Assembly (NCBI RefSeq): GCF_016342275.1
Contig: NZ_JAEIOT010000005.1
Span: forward strand, 62,001-126,000
Origin: Corynebacterium marambiense
GTDB lineage: Bacteria; Actinomycetota; Actinomycetes; Mycobacteriales; Mycobacteriaceae
Direction: 5' to 3'
DNA length: 64,000 bases
Shown in pieces: positions 28,271-37,323 of this stretch (positions are counted from its first letter, which is position 1; every line of letters begins with the position of its first letter). Position numbers and translations under genes: made by a program. The notes beneath the pieces are model-generated. The model saw only the letters and a program-made list of their open reading frames with translations. It searched no databases and was not told the DNA's origin.

Positions 28271-28305
28271 AAACCCGCCCCGCACTCACCGTGCAGGGCG
28301 GGTTT
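28271..28305 (+). terminator. Rho-independent terminator after rpmF
   Basis: AAACCCGCCC (28271-28280) pairs with GGGCGGGTTT (28296-28305), followed by CTTCTTTCTTC. Confidence 0.85.
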
Positions 28306-28482
28306 CTTCTTTCTTCATGTCGCGGAACGTCGTCCCCTCCGCCCCGGAGACGGGCGGAAACTCGGGCTCGGGACCCGGTCACCGGGGCGAGTCTCACGTT
28401 TTGTGGGGCAGCATTTACCCATGTCAGGGCGCATCATAAGCGGAGTGCAGGAGACATTCAGCAAAAACACATCCGATCAGGG

Positions 28483-28488
28483 CACAAT
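28483..28488 (+). promoter_or_regulatory. Candidate -10 box, leaderless start of mprA
   Basis: CACAAT ends 6 bases before the ATG at 28495. The context GGGCACAATGGGGGCATG parallels the one at 12564-12581. Confidence 0.35.
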
Positions 28489-28494
28489 GGGGGC

Positions 28495-29187
28495 ATGAAG
28501 ATTCTGGTTGTAGATGATGAACAGGCGGTTCGTGAATCGCTGCGGCGTTCGCTTTCCTTCAACGGTTACGATGTCGTACTCGCCGAGGACGGTGAAGCCG
28601 CACTCGACCTGATCGCCAAGGAACAGCCCGATCTCGTGATTCTTGACGTGATGATGCCCAAGATCGACGGTCTCGAGGTCTGCCGGAGCCTGCGCTCCAC
28701 GGGAGACGACCGGCCCATCCTCGTGCTCACGGCGAGGGACGGGGTCTCGGACCGGGTCGCCGGGCTTGATGCTGGCGCCGATGACTATCTGCCGAAGCCC
28801 TTCGCACTCGAGGAACTCCTCGCACGTGTCAGGTCCCTGCTCCGCCGGGCTGCCGCGGATGCGGTCAACAGCGTCGGATCCCAGGAACTCGAGTTCCTGG
28901 ACCTCCGGCTCGATCCAGACACCCGCGACGTGACCCGGGGCGAGCGGTCTATCAGTCTGACCCGCACGGAATTCGCGCTCCTCGAACTCCTCATGAGCAA
29001 CCCCCGGAGGGTGCTGTCACGCGCATCGATTCTCGAAGAGGTCTGGGGCTACGATTTTCCGACCTCCGGAAACGCCCTTGAGGTATACATCGGGTACCTC
29101 CGGCGCAAGACCGAGGCCGATGGTGAACCTCGACTGATCCACACGGTCCGTGGCGTCGGTTACGTCCTCCGGGAGACCGCTCCGTGA
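28495..29187 (+). CDS. mprA: Response regulator MprA
   Basis: A 230-residue OmpR/PhoB-type response regulator. The receiver domain has acidic VVDDEQ (7-9), the phospho-acceptor Asp51 in [12 protein letters not shown], Thr in LTARD and Lys in YLPKPF. The C-terminal winged helix has [22 protein letters not shown] and [15 protein letters not shown]. With the following sensor kinase and a PDZ serine protease gene, it forms the mycobacterial-type MprAB-PepD envelope-stress cluster. I start at 28495; the frame extends upstream but that part is not family-like. The stop overlaps the next start. Confidence 0.93.
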   Translation: MKILVVDDEQAVRESLRRSLSFNGYDVVLAEDGEAALDLIAKEQPDLVILDVMMPKIDGLEVCRSLRSTGDDRPILVLTARDGVSDRVAGLDAGADDYLPKPFALEELLARVRSLLRRAAADAVNSVGSQELEFLDLRLDPDTRDVTRGERSISLTRTEFALLELLMSNPRRVLSRASILEEVWGYDFPTSGNALEVYIGYLRRKTEADGEPRLIHTVRGVGYVLRETAP

Positions 29188-30641
29188 TTCTCCGCACGCC
29201 GACGCCGGATTCCGGCCCGGCGGTGGGGGACGATGGCCCGGACCCGCTCGAACAGACGCACGTCGGCTGGTCCCGGCGTGCCCCGCTACGTTGGCAGTTG
29301 TCAATGGTCACCGCGGTCATGGTCGCGGTGGCCGTTGGTGTGATGACCGTCGTCGCCTACTGGACGGTGTCCACCTCCCTGACCCGGCACGTAGACGAGG
29401 AACTCAAGGACAAGGCCTCGTCGCTGCTGCAGAACAGCTTTGATCCGGCATTCGTCTACAATCCCGCGGTCGAGGTCGCGACGTTTAAAACCTACAATCC
29501 GGACATTCGCGTGGCCTACTACCCACCGGGTTCGGTGAAAGCCATCGGGGACAGCATCCCCATCCTCGACGAGGTGGACGTTCTGCAGGGAACCCGTGAG
29601 GTGTCCGTACGTAGCAGCGGAGACGAGCGGATCTTCGCCGAGAGCAACAAGATCGGTGCGACCGTCATCCTCGCCCAGGACATGCGTGGCACCCACCAGC
29701 TGATCTCGTCGCTTGGTCTGGTGCTGCTCCTGATCGGTGGCATCGGTGTTCTCATCGCCATCGCTGCGGGCATGGTTGTGGCCACCACCGGACTACGCCC
29801 CGTCAGCCGGCTCCGACAGGCCGTCGACTACGTTGCCCGTACCGATGACCTCCGTCCGATCACCGTCGTGGGCAACGACGAGCTCGCCCAGCTCACACGT
29901 AGTTTCAACGGCATGCTGGCGGCGCTGTCGGCGTCTCGCCGCAGGCAGGCGGAACTGGTCGCGGATGCGGGCCATGAGCTGAAGACACCGCTCACTAGTC
30001 TCCGGACCAACATCGAGCTGCTCATGATGGTCGACCGGCAGGGCGGTGCCTCAATAAGTCAGCAGGACCGTCGTGATCTGGAGCGCGACGTCATCGCACA
30101 GATCGAGGAACTGTCGACGCTCATCGGTGATCTGGTTGATCTCGCCCGCGAGGACGGCCCGCAGCAGATCGTCGAGTGCGTCGATCTCGTCGAGTGCATG
30201 GAGACCTCCCTTGAACGGGTGCGTCGACGGCGTCCCGACGTCACATTCACCTTTGCCTCGACGCCGTGGTTTCTTTACGGGGATCCCTTCGCATTGGGAC
30301 GGGCTACCCTCAACCTGATGGACAACGCCGCCAAATGGTCCCCCGAGGGCGGTGAGGTGAGGATCGACATGGAACAGGTGAGTGACGGCCTGATGGAGAT
30401 CCGTTTCTCAGACTCGGGCCCGGGTATCCCGGTTGAGGACAGGCAGAAGGTATTTGAACGTTTCTACCGTTCTATCGCTGCGCGAAGCATGCCGGGATCG
30501 GGACTCGGACTCGCGATCGTTGCTCAGGTCATCGCACGGCACGCAGGAACGATCGTCGCCGAAGAATCTGATGACGGGGGAGCGATGATGCGCGTCACCC
30601 TGCCCGGTACGCCGTCCGTCGATGACACGGTGGACGGCTAG
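29184..30641 (+). CDS. mprB: Sensor histidine kinase MprB
   Basis: A 485-residue membrane kinase that phosphorylates MprA on envelope stress. It has a first membrane segment at about 35-60 ([22 protein letters not shown] region), an extracytoplasmic sensor domain (about 65-170), a second membrane segment ([23 protein letters not shown]), a HAMP domain, the HisKA box with His264 in [16 protein letters not shown], and an ATPase domain with [14 protein letters not shown] (N box) and DSGPGIP (G1) plus GSGLGLAIV (G2). The GTG start overlaps the mprA stop by 4 bases (GTGA), so the two are translationally coupled. Confidence 0.93.
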   Translation: MILRTPTPDSGPAVGDDGPDPLEQTHVGWSRRAPLRWQLSMVTAVMVAVAVGVMTVVAYWTVSTSLTRHVDEELKDKASSLLQNSFDPAFVYNPAVEVATFKTYNPDIRVAYYPPGSVKAIGDSIPILDEVDVLQGTREVSVRSSGDERIFAESNKIGATVILAQDMRGTHQLISSLGLVLLLIGGIGVLIAIAAGMVVATTGLRPVSRLRQAVDYVARTDDLRPITVVGNDELAQLTRSFNGMLAALSASRRRQAELVADAGHELKTPLTSLRTNIELLMMVDRQGGASISQQDRRDLERDVIAQIEELSTLIGDLVDLAREDGPQQIVECVDLVECMETSLERVRRRRPDVTFTFASTPWFLYGDPFALGRATLNLMDNAAKWSPEGGEVRIDMEQVSDGLMEIRFSDSGPGIPVEDRQKVFERFYRSIAARSMPGSGLGLAIVAQVIARHAGTIVAEESDDGGAMMRVTLPGTPSVDDTVDG

Positions 30642-30709
30642 TCTCAAGGCACAGGTAGGTATCCATCGGTTGGGCAGCTAACTCACAGGAAATGTACAGA
30701 AGCAAGGAC

Positions 30710-30715
30710 GATAAT
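30710..30715 (+). promoter_or_regulatory. Candidate -10 box, leaderless start of pepD
   Basis: GATAAT ends 7 bases before the pepD ATG and no Shine-Dalgarno site is visible, so pepD may have a separate leaderless transcript. Confidence 0.4.
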
Positions 30716-30722
30716 CGGCCCC

Positions 30723-32054
30723 ATGAATGACGAGAGCGTTGACCGCAACCAAGCTACGGGTGTTCCAACCGGTCGCCCATACAACTACACCGGAGCAGGA
30801 TCGCCGACGTCCGGTGACAGCGCCTCCGGTCGGGGGGCCGAGCGGGCGCCGTCAGACGCCACCGGTTCACTGTACCGGCAGCAGTCCGCGGGACAGCAGG
30901 TTCCGCCGCCCTACGGTGGGTATCCCGCACGGGATGTGAACCCAGACCCCCGACAGTCGCGACCGCAGCACTCACGCAGGAAACAGGGGCTCGGGATCGT
31001 ACCGGTCACCGCGCTGATGCTCGCCACCGCCGTACTTACGGGAACAGTGACCGGGGTGGTGGTGAGCCGGGACAATCAGCAGGCTGTTCCGCCCGCTCAG
31101 CAGATCAACGCGCTCAACGAACCAGCGGCCCACAGGACCAGTCTGCCTGCGGCCGGAAGCGTCGAGGACGTCGCCGCGAGAGTCCTGCCCGCCGTGGTCT
31201 CGATCCAGGTCACCGGCCCCCTCAAAGCTGGGGAGGGTTCTGGATCCATCATCTCCGCGGACGGTATGATCCTGACCAACAACCACGTCGTCACCGGGGT
31301 CGGCGAACCCGCGGAGATCCGGGTCAACCTGAACGACGACCGTTCGTTCCCGGCGGATATCGTCGCCACCGACGCCCAGACCGACATCGCCGTGATCAAG
31401 CTCCGCGACGCGAAGGACCTGCCGGTGATGTCCTTCGGTGACTCGAACGACCTCACCGTCGGTGAACAAGTCGTCGCCATCGGGTCGCCCCTCGGATTGA
31501 GTGCGACGGTGACGACCGGCATCGTCTCGGCACTCAACCGCCCCGTGCGGGCCGGTGGGGACCGCGGAGAATCCTCCCTCATCGACGCGATCCAGACCGA
31601 TGCCGCGATCAACCCGGGCAACTCCGGTGGGCCGCTGGTGAACATGGAGGGACAGTTGATCGGGATGAACTCCGTCATCGCCTCCACCGCCAGTGGCGAG
31701 GCGGGGTCCATCGGACTCGGTTTCGCCATCCCCGTGAACCAGGCACGCCGTATAGCCCAACAGCTCATCGACACCGGGCGGGTGACGCACCCGCTTCTCG
31801 GTGTGCTGCTCGCCCAGAAGTCCCGTTACCGGGGTGGCCTCGTCGAGTCACTCACCCCCGGTGGCCCCGCGGAGAAAGCGGGTATCCGGCCGGGTGAACT
31901 GGTACTGAAGGTCGATGATCGGGTCATCGACAGCAATGACGCGCTCATCGCGGCGATTCGCTCGCATGATTTCGGTGAAACTGTCACACTGAAGGTGGCT
32001 GATCCGGAGAGCAAGACCAGCCGGGACGTCGAGGTCACGTTGACCGACAGCTGA
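30723..32054 (+). CDS. pepD: HtrA-type membrane serine protease with PDZ domain (PepD)
   Basis: A 443-residue HtrA/DegP-like protease/chaperone of the envelope. A cytoplasmic Pro/Gly-rich N-terminus of about 85 residues is followed by one membrane helix (about 90-113), the trypsin-like domain with the triad His188 (TNNHVV), Asp221 (TDIAVIK) and Ser301 (GNSGGP), and a PDZ domain (about 350-435; LAQKSRYRGGLVESL, GPAEKAGIRPGELVL). It follows mprAB; in mycobacteria the MprAB system controls pepD and PepD in turn affects MprAB signalling. The family function is known; the substrates here are not. Confidence 0.93.
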   Translation: MNDESVDRNQATGVPTGRPYNYTGAGSPTSGDSASGRGAERAPSDATGSLYRQQSAGQQVPPPYGGYPARDVNPDPRQSRPQHSRRKQGLGIVPVTALMLATAVLTGTVTGVVVSRDNQQAVPPAQQINALNEPAAHRTSLPAAGSVEDVAARVLPAVVSIQVTGPLKAGEGSGSIISADGMILTNNHVVTGVGEPAEIRVNLNDDRSFPADIVATDAQTDIAVIKLRDAKDLPVMSFGDSNDLTVGEQVVAIGSPLGLSATVTTGIVSALNRPVRAGGDRGESSLIDAIQTDAAINPGNSGGPLVNMEGQLIGMNSVIASTASGEAGSIGLGFAIPVNQARRIAQQLIDTGRVTHPLLGVLLAQKSRYRGGLVESLTPGGPAEKAGIRPGELVLKVDDRVIDSNDALIAAIRSHDFGETVTLKVADPESKTSRDVEVTLTDS

Positions 32055-32095
32055 TCGGTGGTGACGGCCGACGAACGCCGAGAAGAAATGATCAA

Positions 32096-32125
32096 TCGAC
32101 GCCGCTGGTGCGGAGAAAGTACACT
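32096..32125 (+). promoter_or_regulatory. Candidate promoter of the MoaB-like gene
   Basis: TCGACG (32096-32101) and TACACT (32120-32125) are 18 bases apart and resemble -35 and -10 boxes. The ATG comes 8 bases later, so the transcript would be nearly leaderless. Confidence 0.4.
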
Positions 32126-32133
32126 CCTAGGAC

Positions 32134-32709
32134 ATGGACAACAACCTGGCCCCCGACAGCAGCGTCCTCGACGATTTCGGCGAGCCGGACCCGGAGTTCC
32201 TGAAGGCCGCCGAAGGTAACCGGCCCCTTCCTGCTCCCCGTCGGGCGCTCGTGGTTCTCGTCACGGATCAGCTCGCCGATGACCGCGACGACACCGATCA
32301 TCTCGTCACCGAGCTGCTCCAGGAGGATCACTTCACCGTCGACGCAGTGGTCAAGGTCACCTCGACCAAGAGTGCAATCCGCAAAGCCATCGAAACCGCC
32401 GTCGTCGGTGGTGCCGATCTGGTCATCACGGTCGGTGGTACCGGTGTCGGCCCCCGAGACAAAGCACCGGACGCCACGCGCGCCGTCCTCGATCAGATTC
32501 TTCCCGGAATCGCCCAGGCACTGCGTGCCTCCGGTCTGGCGTGCGGTGCGATCGACGCTGGAACGTCCAGGGGTATCGCCGGAGTCTCGGGGTCGACCGT
32601 CATCGTCAACCTCGCGTCATCCCGGGCGGCGATCCGCGACGGAATGGCGACCCTCGGTCCGTTGGTTCATCACGTCATCGATCAGCTCCAGGCGTGGTCG
32701 GTGGACTAG
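32134..32709 (+). CDS. MogA/MoaB-family molybdopterin biosynthesis protein
   Basis: A 191-residue protein with the MoCF_biosynth fold that binds or adenylylates molybdopterin. Recognisable parts are ALVVLVTDQLADDRDD, DLVITVGGTGVGPRDKAPDAT (the GGTG motif) and the C-terminal GTSRGIAGVSGSTVIVNLASS, where family proteins have G-x-S-R. An acidic N-terminal extension of about 30 residues precedes the domain. It lies after pepD in the same order as in mycobacteria (moaB2). No other molybdenum cofactor genes flank it except the moeA-like glp, which probably works in division. Confidence 0.88.
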   Translation: MDNNLAPDSSVLDDFGEPDPEFLKAAEGNRPLPAPRRALVVLVTDQLADDRDDTDHLVTELLQEDHFTVDAVVKVTSTKSAIRKAIETAVVGGADLVITVGGTGVGPRDKAPDATRAVLDQILPGIAQALRASGLACGAIDAGTSRGIAGVSGSTVIVNLASSRAAIRDGMATLGPLVHHVIDQLQAWSVD

Positions 32710-32720
32710 GAGGAGTGAGT

Positions 32721-32909
32721 ATGTCTCGCCCCCCGCGTCGTCGGGTGGTGCGCCCGTCCACCGCGCCGCACATCGACCGGTCGATGGACAAAGCCTCGGT
32801 CACCCGCCGCATGGCGGGAACCCCCGGACGCGGTGGATCTGAGGCATCCGTGTCTGAGGGCTTCGATGAAACATACTGGCGGAGCCAACGTCCGCCGCAC
32901 TGGGATTAA
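32721..32909 (+). CDS. Small basic protein of unknown function (62 residues)
   Basis: ATG at 32721 follows a strong AGGAGG-like site (CTAGGAGGAGTGAGT) that overlaps the stop of the previous gene, which argues for real translation. The protein is basic at the start (SRPPRRRVVRP), probably disordered in the middle, and ends with an aromatic tail, FDETYWRSQRPPHWD. I know no family. It ends 4 bases inside the end of convergent mscL (shared 32906-32909). It might be a small partner of the MoaB-like protein or an independent conserved gene. Confidence 0.65.
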   Translation: MSRPPRRRVVRPSTAPHIDRSMDKASVTRRMAGTPGRGGSEASVSEGFDETYWRSQRPPHWD

Positions 32910-33331
32910 CCCAGTCGTCCCGCTGCGGGGCCTTGCCCCTGTTCCTTCAGCAGGTCGCGGATCTCGGTGAGGAGATCAACCTCGACGGGCGCAGGGGTCT
33001 TTTCTTCATCCTTGACTGCTCGTGCGGCCTGGATCTCCTTCACGCGGTTCATCGGGGCCACGAGGACGAAGTAGATCACCGCCGCGATGATCAGGAAGTT
33101 GATCGCGGCGGTGATGATCGCTCCGATATCGATGAAGGTCGCGTCATTGCCCGGGCGCAGATGGAAACCGAGTCCGGCGTAGTCGGTGCCACCGAACACG
33201 GCCAGGAGCGGGTTGATGAGGTTGTTCGAGAATGCGGTGACGATCGCGGTAAATGCGGAACCGATCACGACCGCGACAGCGAGATCGATGACATTGCCGC
33301 GCATGATGAAATTCTTGAAACCGTTGAACAT
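32906..33331 (-). CDS. mscL: Large-conductance mechanosensitive channel MscL
   Basis: A 141-residue membrane channel that opens on hypo-osmotic shock. It has the N-terminal amphipathic helix MFNGFKNFIMRGNVIDLAVAV, the first pore helix with AVVIGSAFTAIVTAF, a periplasmic loop of about 25 residues, the second helix (FLIIAAVIYFVLVAPM) and the C-terminal bundle helix LLTEIRDLLKEQ. It is downstream of the SAF-domain gene on the same strand with a 103-base gap. Confidence 0.97.
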   Translation of the reverse strand: MFNGFKNFIMRGNVIDLAVAVVIGSAFTAIVTAFSNNLINPLLAVFGGTDYAGLGFHLRPGNDATFIDIGAIITAAINFLIIAAVIYFVLVAPMNRVKEIQAARAVKDEEKTPAPVEVDLLTEIRDLLKEQGQGPAAGRLG

Positions 33332-33434
33332 GAGGGTGTGGAGCTCCTAAATTGAGTGAGTAGTACGATGTCCTCCTCTGACTTCGCGTTGGTGACGCTG
33401 AGGTGACGTGCACACTCTAGACTGTCTGGTCCGG

Positions 33435-34196
33435 CTACTCCGCCGCGACTGCCCGTGATCCCGTCAGAACGACGGTGACGGGGTACATCAACGACACCGC
33501 GGCGACGGCGCGGGCGTCCTGCTCCGGCAGCGCGAGGAGCACAGTTGCGGCGTCCTGACCTCGGGCGCCCGCGGGTGTGCCTGCCAGCACCACTCGTGCC
33601 TCCTCTGCGACGACGCGGAACTCCGGTGCCACCCCCGGTGTACCGCGGTCGGTGTCCGTGACGGAGGATCCGTCGTCCGCCGCGAGGACAGTAACTGTAT
33701 CGCCGTGGATGAGGAAGGGCACGACCGCGGGATCCGCGAGCCGCAGCGGCACGAGAGTCGGTCTACCCCGGTCAGAACCTTGTTCCGCTTGCCCCAGCAG
33801 CCGCGCGGTCGACTCGGGATCGACCAACAGGGTGGTGGTGAGAATCTGTCCCGGATTCCCCGATGCCACGATGATCCGTCCGACCCCGGCATCGACGGAA
33901 GGAAGAGTGCCGTCGGGTTGCAATCTGCGAGGTACCCGCACCAAATCCAGGTCTTCGATGCTGAGTTCCGTACCAGCAGTGACCGGGCGGATGAGTGTGA
34001 CTGCCCACGGGTCGCTGCTTCTCGTCGATGAGACAGCGGTGACGGCGGACAATACGATGAGAATGAGTGCCGTTGCCTGGCGGAACGCACGGTGCCGCCG
34101 CCAACCCGGTGTACGGATCCGTGTGACGGCGAATCGCCATCGCGGTATGACGTCTTTCGTCGTGTATCCGTTCCTGTCGTTGCCGGTGTTCCTCAT
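33435..34196 (-). CDS. SAF-domain (CpaB-like) exported protein
   Basis: A 253-residue protein. A basic N-terminus (RWRFAVTRIRTPGWRRHR) precedes a membrane helix (about 40-58, ATALILIVLSAVTAVSS). It is followed by a SAF domain of the kind found in CpaB pilus proteins and antifreeze-like proteins (VTLIRPVTAGTELSIEDL). The rest, with LVPLRLADPAVVPFLIHGDTV, resembles the CpaB/RcpC extension. Similar genes lie next to mscL and 5-FCL in corynebacteria. No pilus genes are nearby, so its role is unknown. The ATG at 34196 avoids overlap with the upstream 5-FCL gene; the ribosome site is weak. Confidence 0.78.
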   Translation of the reverse strand: MRNTGNDRNGYTTKDVIPRWRFAVTRIRTPGWRRHRAFRQATALILIVLSAVTAVSSTRSSDPWAVTLIRPVTAGTELSIEDLDLVRVPRRLQPDGTLPSVDAGVGRIIVASGNPGQILTTTLLVDPESTARLLGQAEQGSDRGRPTLVPLRLADPAVVPFLIHGDTVTVLAADDGSSVTDTDRGTPGVAPEFRVVAEEARVVLAGTPAGARGQDAATVLLALPEQDARAVAAVSLMYPVTVVLTGSRAVAAE

Positions 34197-34233
34197 GTTC
34201 GTAGGACGGTCGCTTCTCGAACGAGGTTCCCCG

Positions 34234-34863
34234 CTACGTCCCGCACGGTGTGCAGCTGTGGAATCCGCCCGGAGTGAGAACCCCGTCCACAGGGGCATCA
34301 TGTGCCTCTGCGGGAAGCTCCCCGAGGAGCTCGGAATCGTAGATCAATGCGATGATCCGGCACCGGCTCCGATCCACATCGGCCAGCGCACGATCGAAGT
34401 ATCCGGCACCTCGGCCGAGTCGAACTCCGTCCACAGAGCAGGCGAGCGCGGGACACAGTAGAAGTTCCACGTTACCTGGAACGGCGCCTACCCTGGGACC
34501 TACCGGTTCAGCGATCCCGAAGCGTCCCCGGTGTAGCTCTTCGGCAGATTCGCAGAGTGCCCACTCGAGTCGACCGTCGGAACCGCTAACGGGCAGCCAG
34601 ACCCCGGGAACCACCGACAGCAACGCCTCCACCAGCTCATCGCCGCCGGGTTCGCCCGGCATCGGCGAGTATGCGGCGATCTCTGTGGGTCGGGACAATT
34701 GGACCAGGCGGAGGGCTCCAGCAATCAGACGTGTATCCAGGCCGCGACGTTGTTCCACAGGTAGTGACTCGCGGGCGTCGAGAAGTGTGCGCCGGAGCCG
34801 ATCCTTCGAATAACTGGGGACGCCGAAGGGATTGAGTGAAGGCTGTGGCACGCGAATATCCAT
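34234..34863 (-). CDS. 5-formyltetrahydrofolate cyclo-ligase
   Basis: A 209-residue enzyme converting 5-formyl-THF to 5,10-methenyl-THF with ATP. It shows the N-terminal SKDRLRRTLLDARESLP, a substrate segment IAAYSPMPGEPGGDELVEALL and the nucleotide-binding LGRGAGYFDRALAD, which fits the GxGxGYYDR motif. The frame stays open to 35481 but that part lies opposite galU; ATG 34863 gives the normal length. It is divergent from galU, as in mycobacteria and C. glutamicum. Confidence 0.9.
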   Translation of the reverse strand: MDIRVPQPSLNPFGVPSYSKDRLRRTLLDARESLPVEQRRGLDTRLIAGALRLVQLSRPTEIAAYSPMPGEPGGDELVEALLSVVPGVWLPVSGSDGRLEWALCESAEELHRGRFGIAEPVGPRVGAVPGNVELLLCPALACSVDGVRLGRGAGYFDRALADVDRSRCRIIALIYDSELLGELPAEAHDAPVDGVLTPGGFHSCTPCGT

Positions 34864-34936
34864 GTCAAATGATCCTAATCCCCGGAGTGACACACCCACC
34901 GGGGTATGCATTGTCCGTTTTGTTATACACGCCCGG

Positions 34937-34942
34937 TAGGCT
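34937..34942 (+). promoter_or_regulatory. Candidate -10 box, leaderless start of galU
   Basis: TAGGCT (TANNNT) ends 6 bases before the galU ATG, with no Shine-Dalgarno site in between. Confidence 0.35.
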
Positions 34943-34948
34943 CGAGAT

Positions 34949-35860
34949 ATGAGCAAGCCGATGAAGTTGCACAAGCATGCGGTGAAGACGGTTGTTGTCC
35001 CCGCAGCGGGCCTGGGGACCCGTTTCCTTCCCGCGACAAAGACCGTCCCGAAGGAACTCCTCCCGGTCGTAGACACTCCGGGTATCGAGTTAATCGCTGA
35101 GGAGGCGGCCGAACTGGGGGCCTCTCGGCTTGCAGTGATCACCGCACCGAAGAAGCAGGGAGTTCTCGCACATTTTCGGGCGCAACCGGAACTTGAGCGC
35201 ACGCTCGAGGAACGCGGTAAAGACGAGCAGCTGGACAAAGTCCGCCGCGCCCCCTCCCTGATTCGTGCGGTACCCGTTGAACAAGACAAACCGCTCGGGC
35301 TCGGACACGCGGTCGGTCTCGCCGAAAACGTGCTGGACGACGACGAGGACGTCGTCGCCGTCATGCTCCCCGATGATCTTGTGCTCCCCACCGGGGTGAT
35401 GAAACGAATGGCCGAGGTTCGCGCCGAACTCGGCGGCAGCGTGCTCTGCGCCTTCCAGGTCGAACCGGACCAGGTGAGCAACTATGGTGTGTTCGACATC
35501 GAGGATGTCGACACCGATAGGGGTGATGTGAAGCGTGTCCTCGGCATGGTTGAGAAGCCGACCCAGGAGGAGTCCCCCTCAACGTTCGTCGCCACCGGAC
35601 GGTACCTGCTCGACAGGGAGATCTTCGACGCGCTCCGCAGGATCGAACCAGGCAAGGGGGGCGAACTCCAGCTCACCGACGCGATCGAACTCCTGATCAC
35701 CGAGGGACACCCCGTTCACATCGTCGTCCACGAGGGACGTCGTCACGACCTCGGGAACCCGGGCGGATACATCCGGGCCTGCGTGGACTACGGAATCCAC
35801 CACCCGGAATACGGCCCGTCGCTCCGCAGATGGGTCGCCGATCTCCTCGAATCCGACTAG
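34949..35860 (+). CDS. galU: UTP-glucose-1-phosphate uridylyltransferase
   Basis: Makes UDP-glucose for wall polysaccharides, trehalose and glycolipids. The 303 residues have the nucleotidyltransferase signature AAGLGTRFLPATKTVPKEL (about 18-36), LGHAVGLAENVL, VAVMLPDDLVLP, and KGGELQLTDAIELL at the end of the fold. It is full length. It is divergent from the 5-FCL gene and precedes the glp operon. Confidence 0.96.
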   Translation: MSKPMKLHKHAVKTVVVPAAGLGTRFLPATKTVPKELLPVVDTPGIELIAEEAAELGASRLAVITAPKKQGVLAHFRAQPELERTLEERGKDEQLDKVRRAPSLIRAVPVEQDKPLGLGHAVGLAENVLDDDEDVVAVMLPDDLVLPTGVMKRMAEVRAELGGSVLCAFQVEPDQVSNYGVFDIEDVDTDRGDVKRVLGMVEKPTQEESPSTFVATGRYLLDREIFDALRRIEPGKGGELQLTDAIELLITEGHPVHIVVHEGRRHDLGNPGGYIRACVDYGIHHPEYGPSLRRWVADLLESD

Positions 35861-35943
35861 CCGCGCAGGGGATCAACGAGCGGACAATCCGCGACACTCG
35901 GGGTTTCCGCGTTCGATGGCACCCCGAAACGGTGTCGCCGCAC

Positions 35944-35949
35944 TACAAT
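35944..35949 (+). promoter_or_regulatory. Candidate -10 box for the glp-rimJ-glpR operon
   Basis: TACAAT gives a leader of about 50 bases to the GTG at 36006, which has its own AAGGAG site. No good -35 is seen. Confidence 0.4.
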
Positions 35950-36005
35950 GACGGCGAAAAGACGCGGTGATCAACTCCGTGTCCGTCGGGAAGGAGACGA
36001 AGCGA

Positions 36006-37295
36006 GTGCGTTCCGTCGAACAACAGCTGTCCCTCGTGACCCGCGCCGCGGTTACGCCGGAACCGGTTCGCATCGCCATCTCTGAGGCACTCGGTCTCAT
36101 GTGCGCAGAAGAAGTCCAGGCGACCCGGCCGCTCCCCGGATTCACCCAGGCGGCAATCGACGGATACGCCGTCCGCGCCGTCGACGTCGGAGGGGAACGC
36201 GGAATCGGCGCCCCGGAGCTGACCACCGACAAAGATGACCGATCCCCAGAATCGACGCGGAACGCCACATCGCTTCCCGTCGTCGGCGAGGTTCCCGCTG
36301 GTTCCCAGCAGCCACTCAGGCTGCAGCCGAGACAGGCTGTCCGTGTGCACACCGGAGCGCCGCTACCTACCCTCGCCGATGCCGTCCTCCCGCTCGCGTG
36401 GTCGGACCGCGGACACAAGAGGATGACCGCTGAACGGCCCGTCCGCTCCGGGGAATTCGTGCGCAAAATCGGCGACGACATCAGAGAAGGCGATGTCGCG
36501 GTGTCACCGGGCAGCGTCCTCGGTCCCGCACAGATCGGGCTCCTAGCCGCAGTCGGACACTCGAAGGTACTCGTCTATCCCCGTCCCCGGATGTCCGTTA
36601 TCTCAGCAGGCGCCGAGCTCGTCGACATTGACCGGGAGCCGGGCCGCGGACAGGTCTACGACGTCAACTCCTACGCCCTCGCGGCCGCCGGACGCGAGGC
36701 CGGAGCGGACGTCCACCGCGTCGGAATCGCGGCCGGTGAACCTCGACGGCTACGCGAGATCATCGAAGGACAGATGCTACGCAGTGAGATCATCGTCATC
36801 TCGGGCGCCGTCGGCGGCGCCGGCTCCGAGACGATCCGCAGGGTGCTCTCCGAGATCGGCGACATCGACACCACCCGGGTCGCCATGCATCCCGGATCCG
36901 TGCAGGGGTTCGGGCTCCTCGGTGAGGAAGGGATCCCCGTGTTCCTCCTGCCCTCAAATCCGGTGTCCGCACTGGTCATCTTTGAGACGTTCATCCGGCC
37001 AGTCGTGAGGCTCTCACTCGGCAAACGCAACGCCACCCGCCGAACCGTCAAGGCGCGGGCTCTCAACCGGATCACCTCGCGGGAGGGACGTCGCGGACTC
37101 ATCCGTGCCCAGCTCATGCGCGACGCCGAGACACATGACTACCTCGTCGAGGGACTCGGCGGTGCCGGCGGCGCGCCTGCCCACCTGCTCGCTGGAATGG
37201 GCGCGGCGAACGCGATGATCCGGATCCCCGAGGAGATCACCGCGATCCGGCCCGGAGACGTCGTCGATGTCCTCTTCCTCTCCCAGAGTCAGTGA
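36006..37295 (+). CDS. glp: Gephyrin/MoeA-like protein Glp
   Basis: A 429-residue MoeA/gephyrin E-domain homologue. It begins RSVEQQLSLVTRAAV, followed by PLPGFTQAAIDGYAVRAVDV, GEFVRKIGDDIREGD, SVISAGAELVDID and the C-terminal subdomain. In Corynebacterium glutamicum the corresponding protein, Glp, was shown to work in cell division with FtsZ and Wag31 and to bind the membrane receptor GlpR. Here the same order with rimJ and glpR supports that role over plain molybdenum insertion. I start at GTG 36006 because of the AAGGAG site and the family-like N-terminus. The name moeA would also be defensible. Confidence 0.87.
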   Translation: MRSVEQQLSLVTRAAVTPEPVRIAISEALGLMCAEEVQATRPLPGFTQAAIDGYAVRAVDVGGERGIGAPELTTDKDDRSPESTRNATSLPVVGEVPAGSQQPLRLQPRQAVRVHTGAPLPTLADAVLPLAWSDRGHKRMTAERPVRSGEFVRKIGDDIREGDVAVSPGSVLGPAQIGLLAAVGHSKVLVYPRPRMSVISAGAELVDIDREPGRGQVYDVNSYALAAAGREAGADVHRVGIAAGEPRRLREIIEGQMLRSEIIVISGAVGGAGSETIRRVLSEIGDIDTTRVAMHPGSVQGFGLLGEEGIPVFLLPSNPVSALVIFETFIRPVVRLSLGKRNATRRTVKARALNRITSREGRRGLIRAQLMRDAETHDYLVEGLGGAGGAPAHLLAGMGAANAMIRIPEEITAIRPGDVVDVLFLSQSQ

Positions 37296-37323
37296 ACGGG
37301 TCGACGACGAGGCAGGCCAACAC

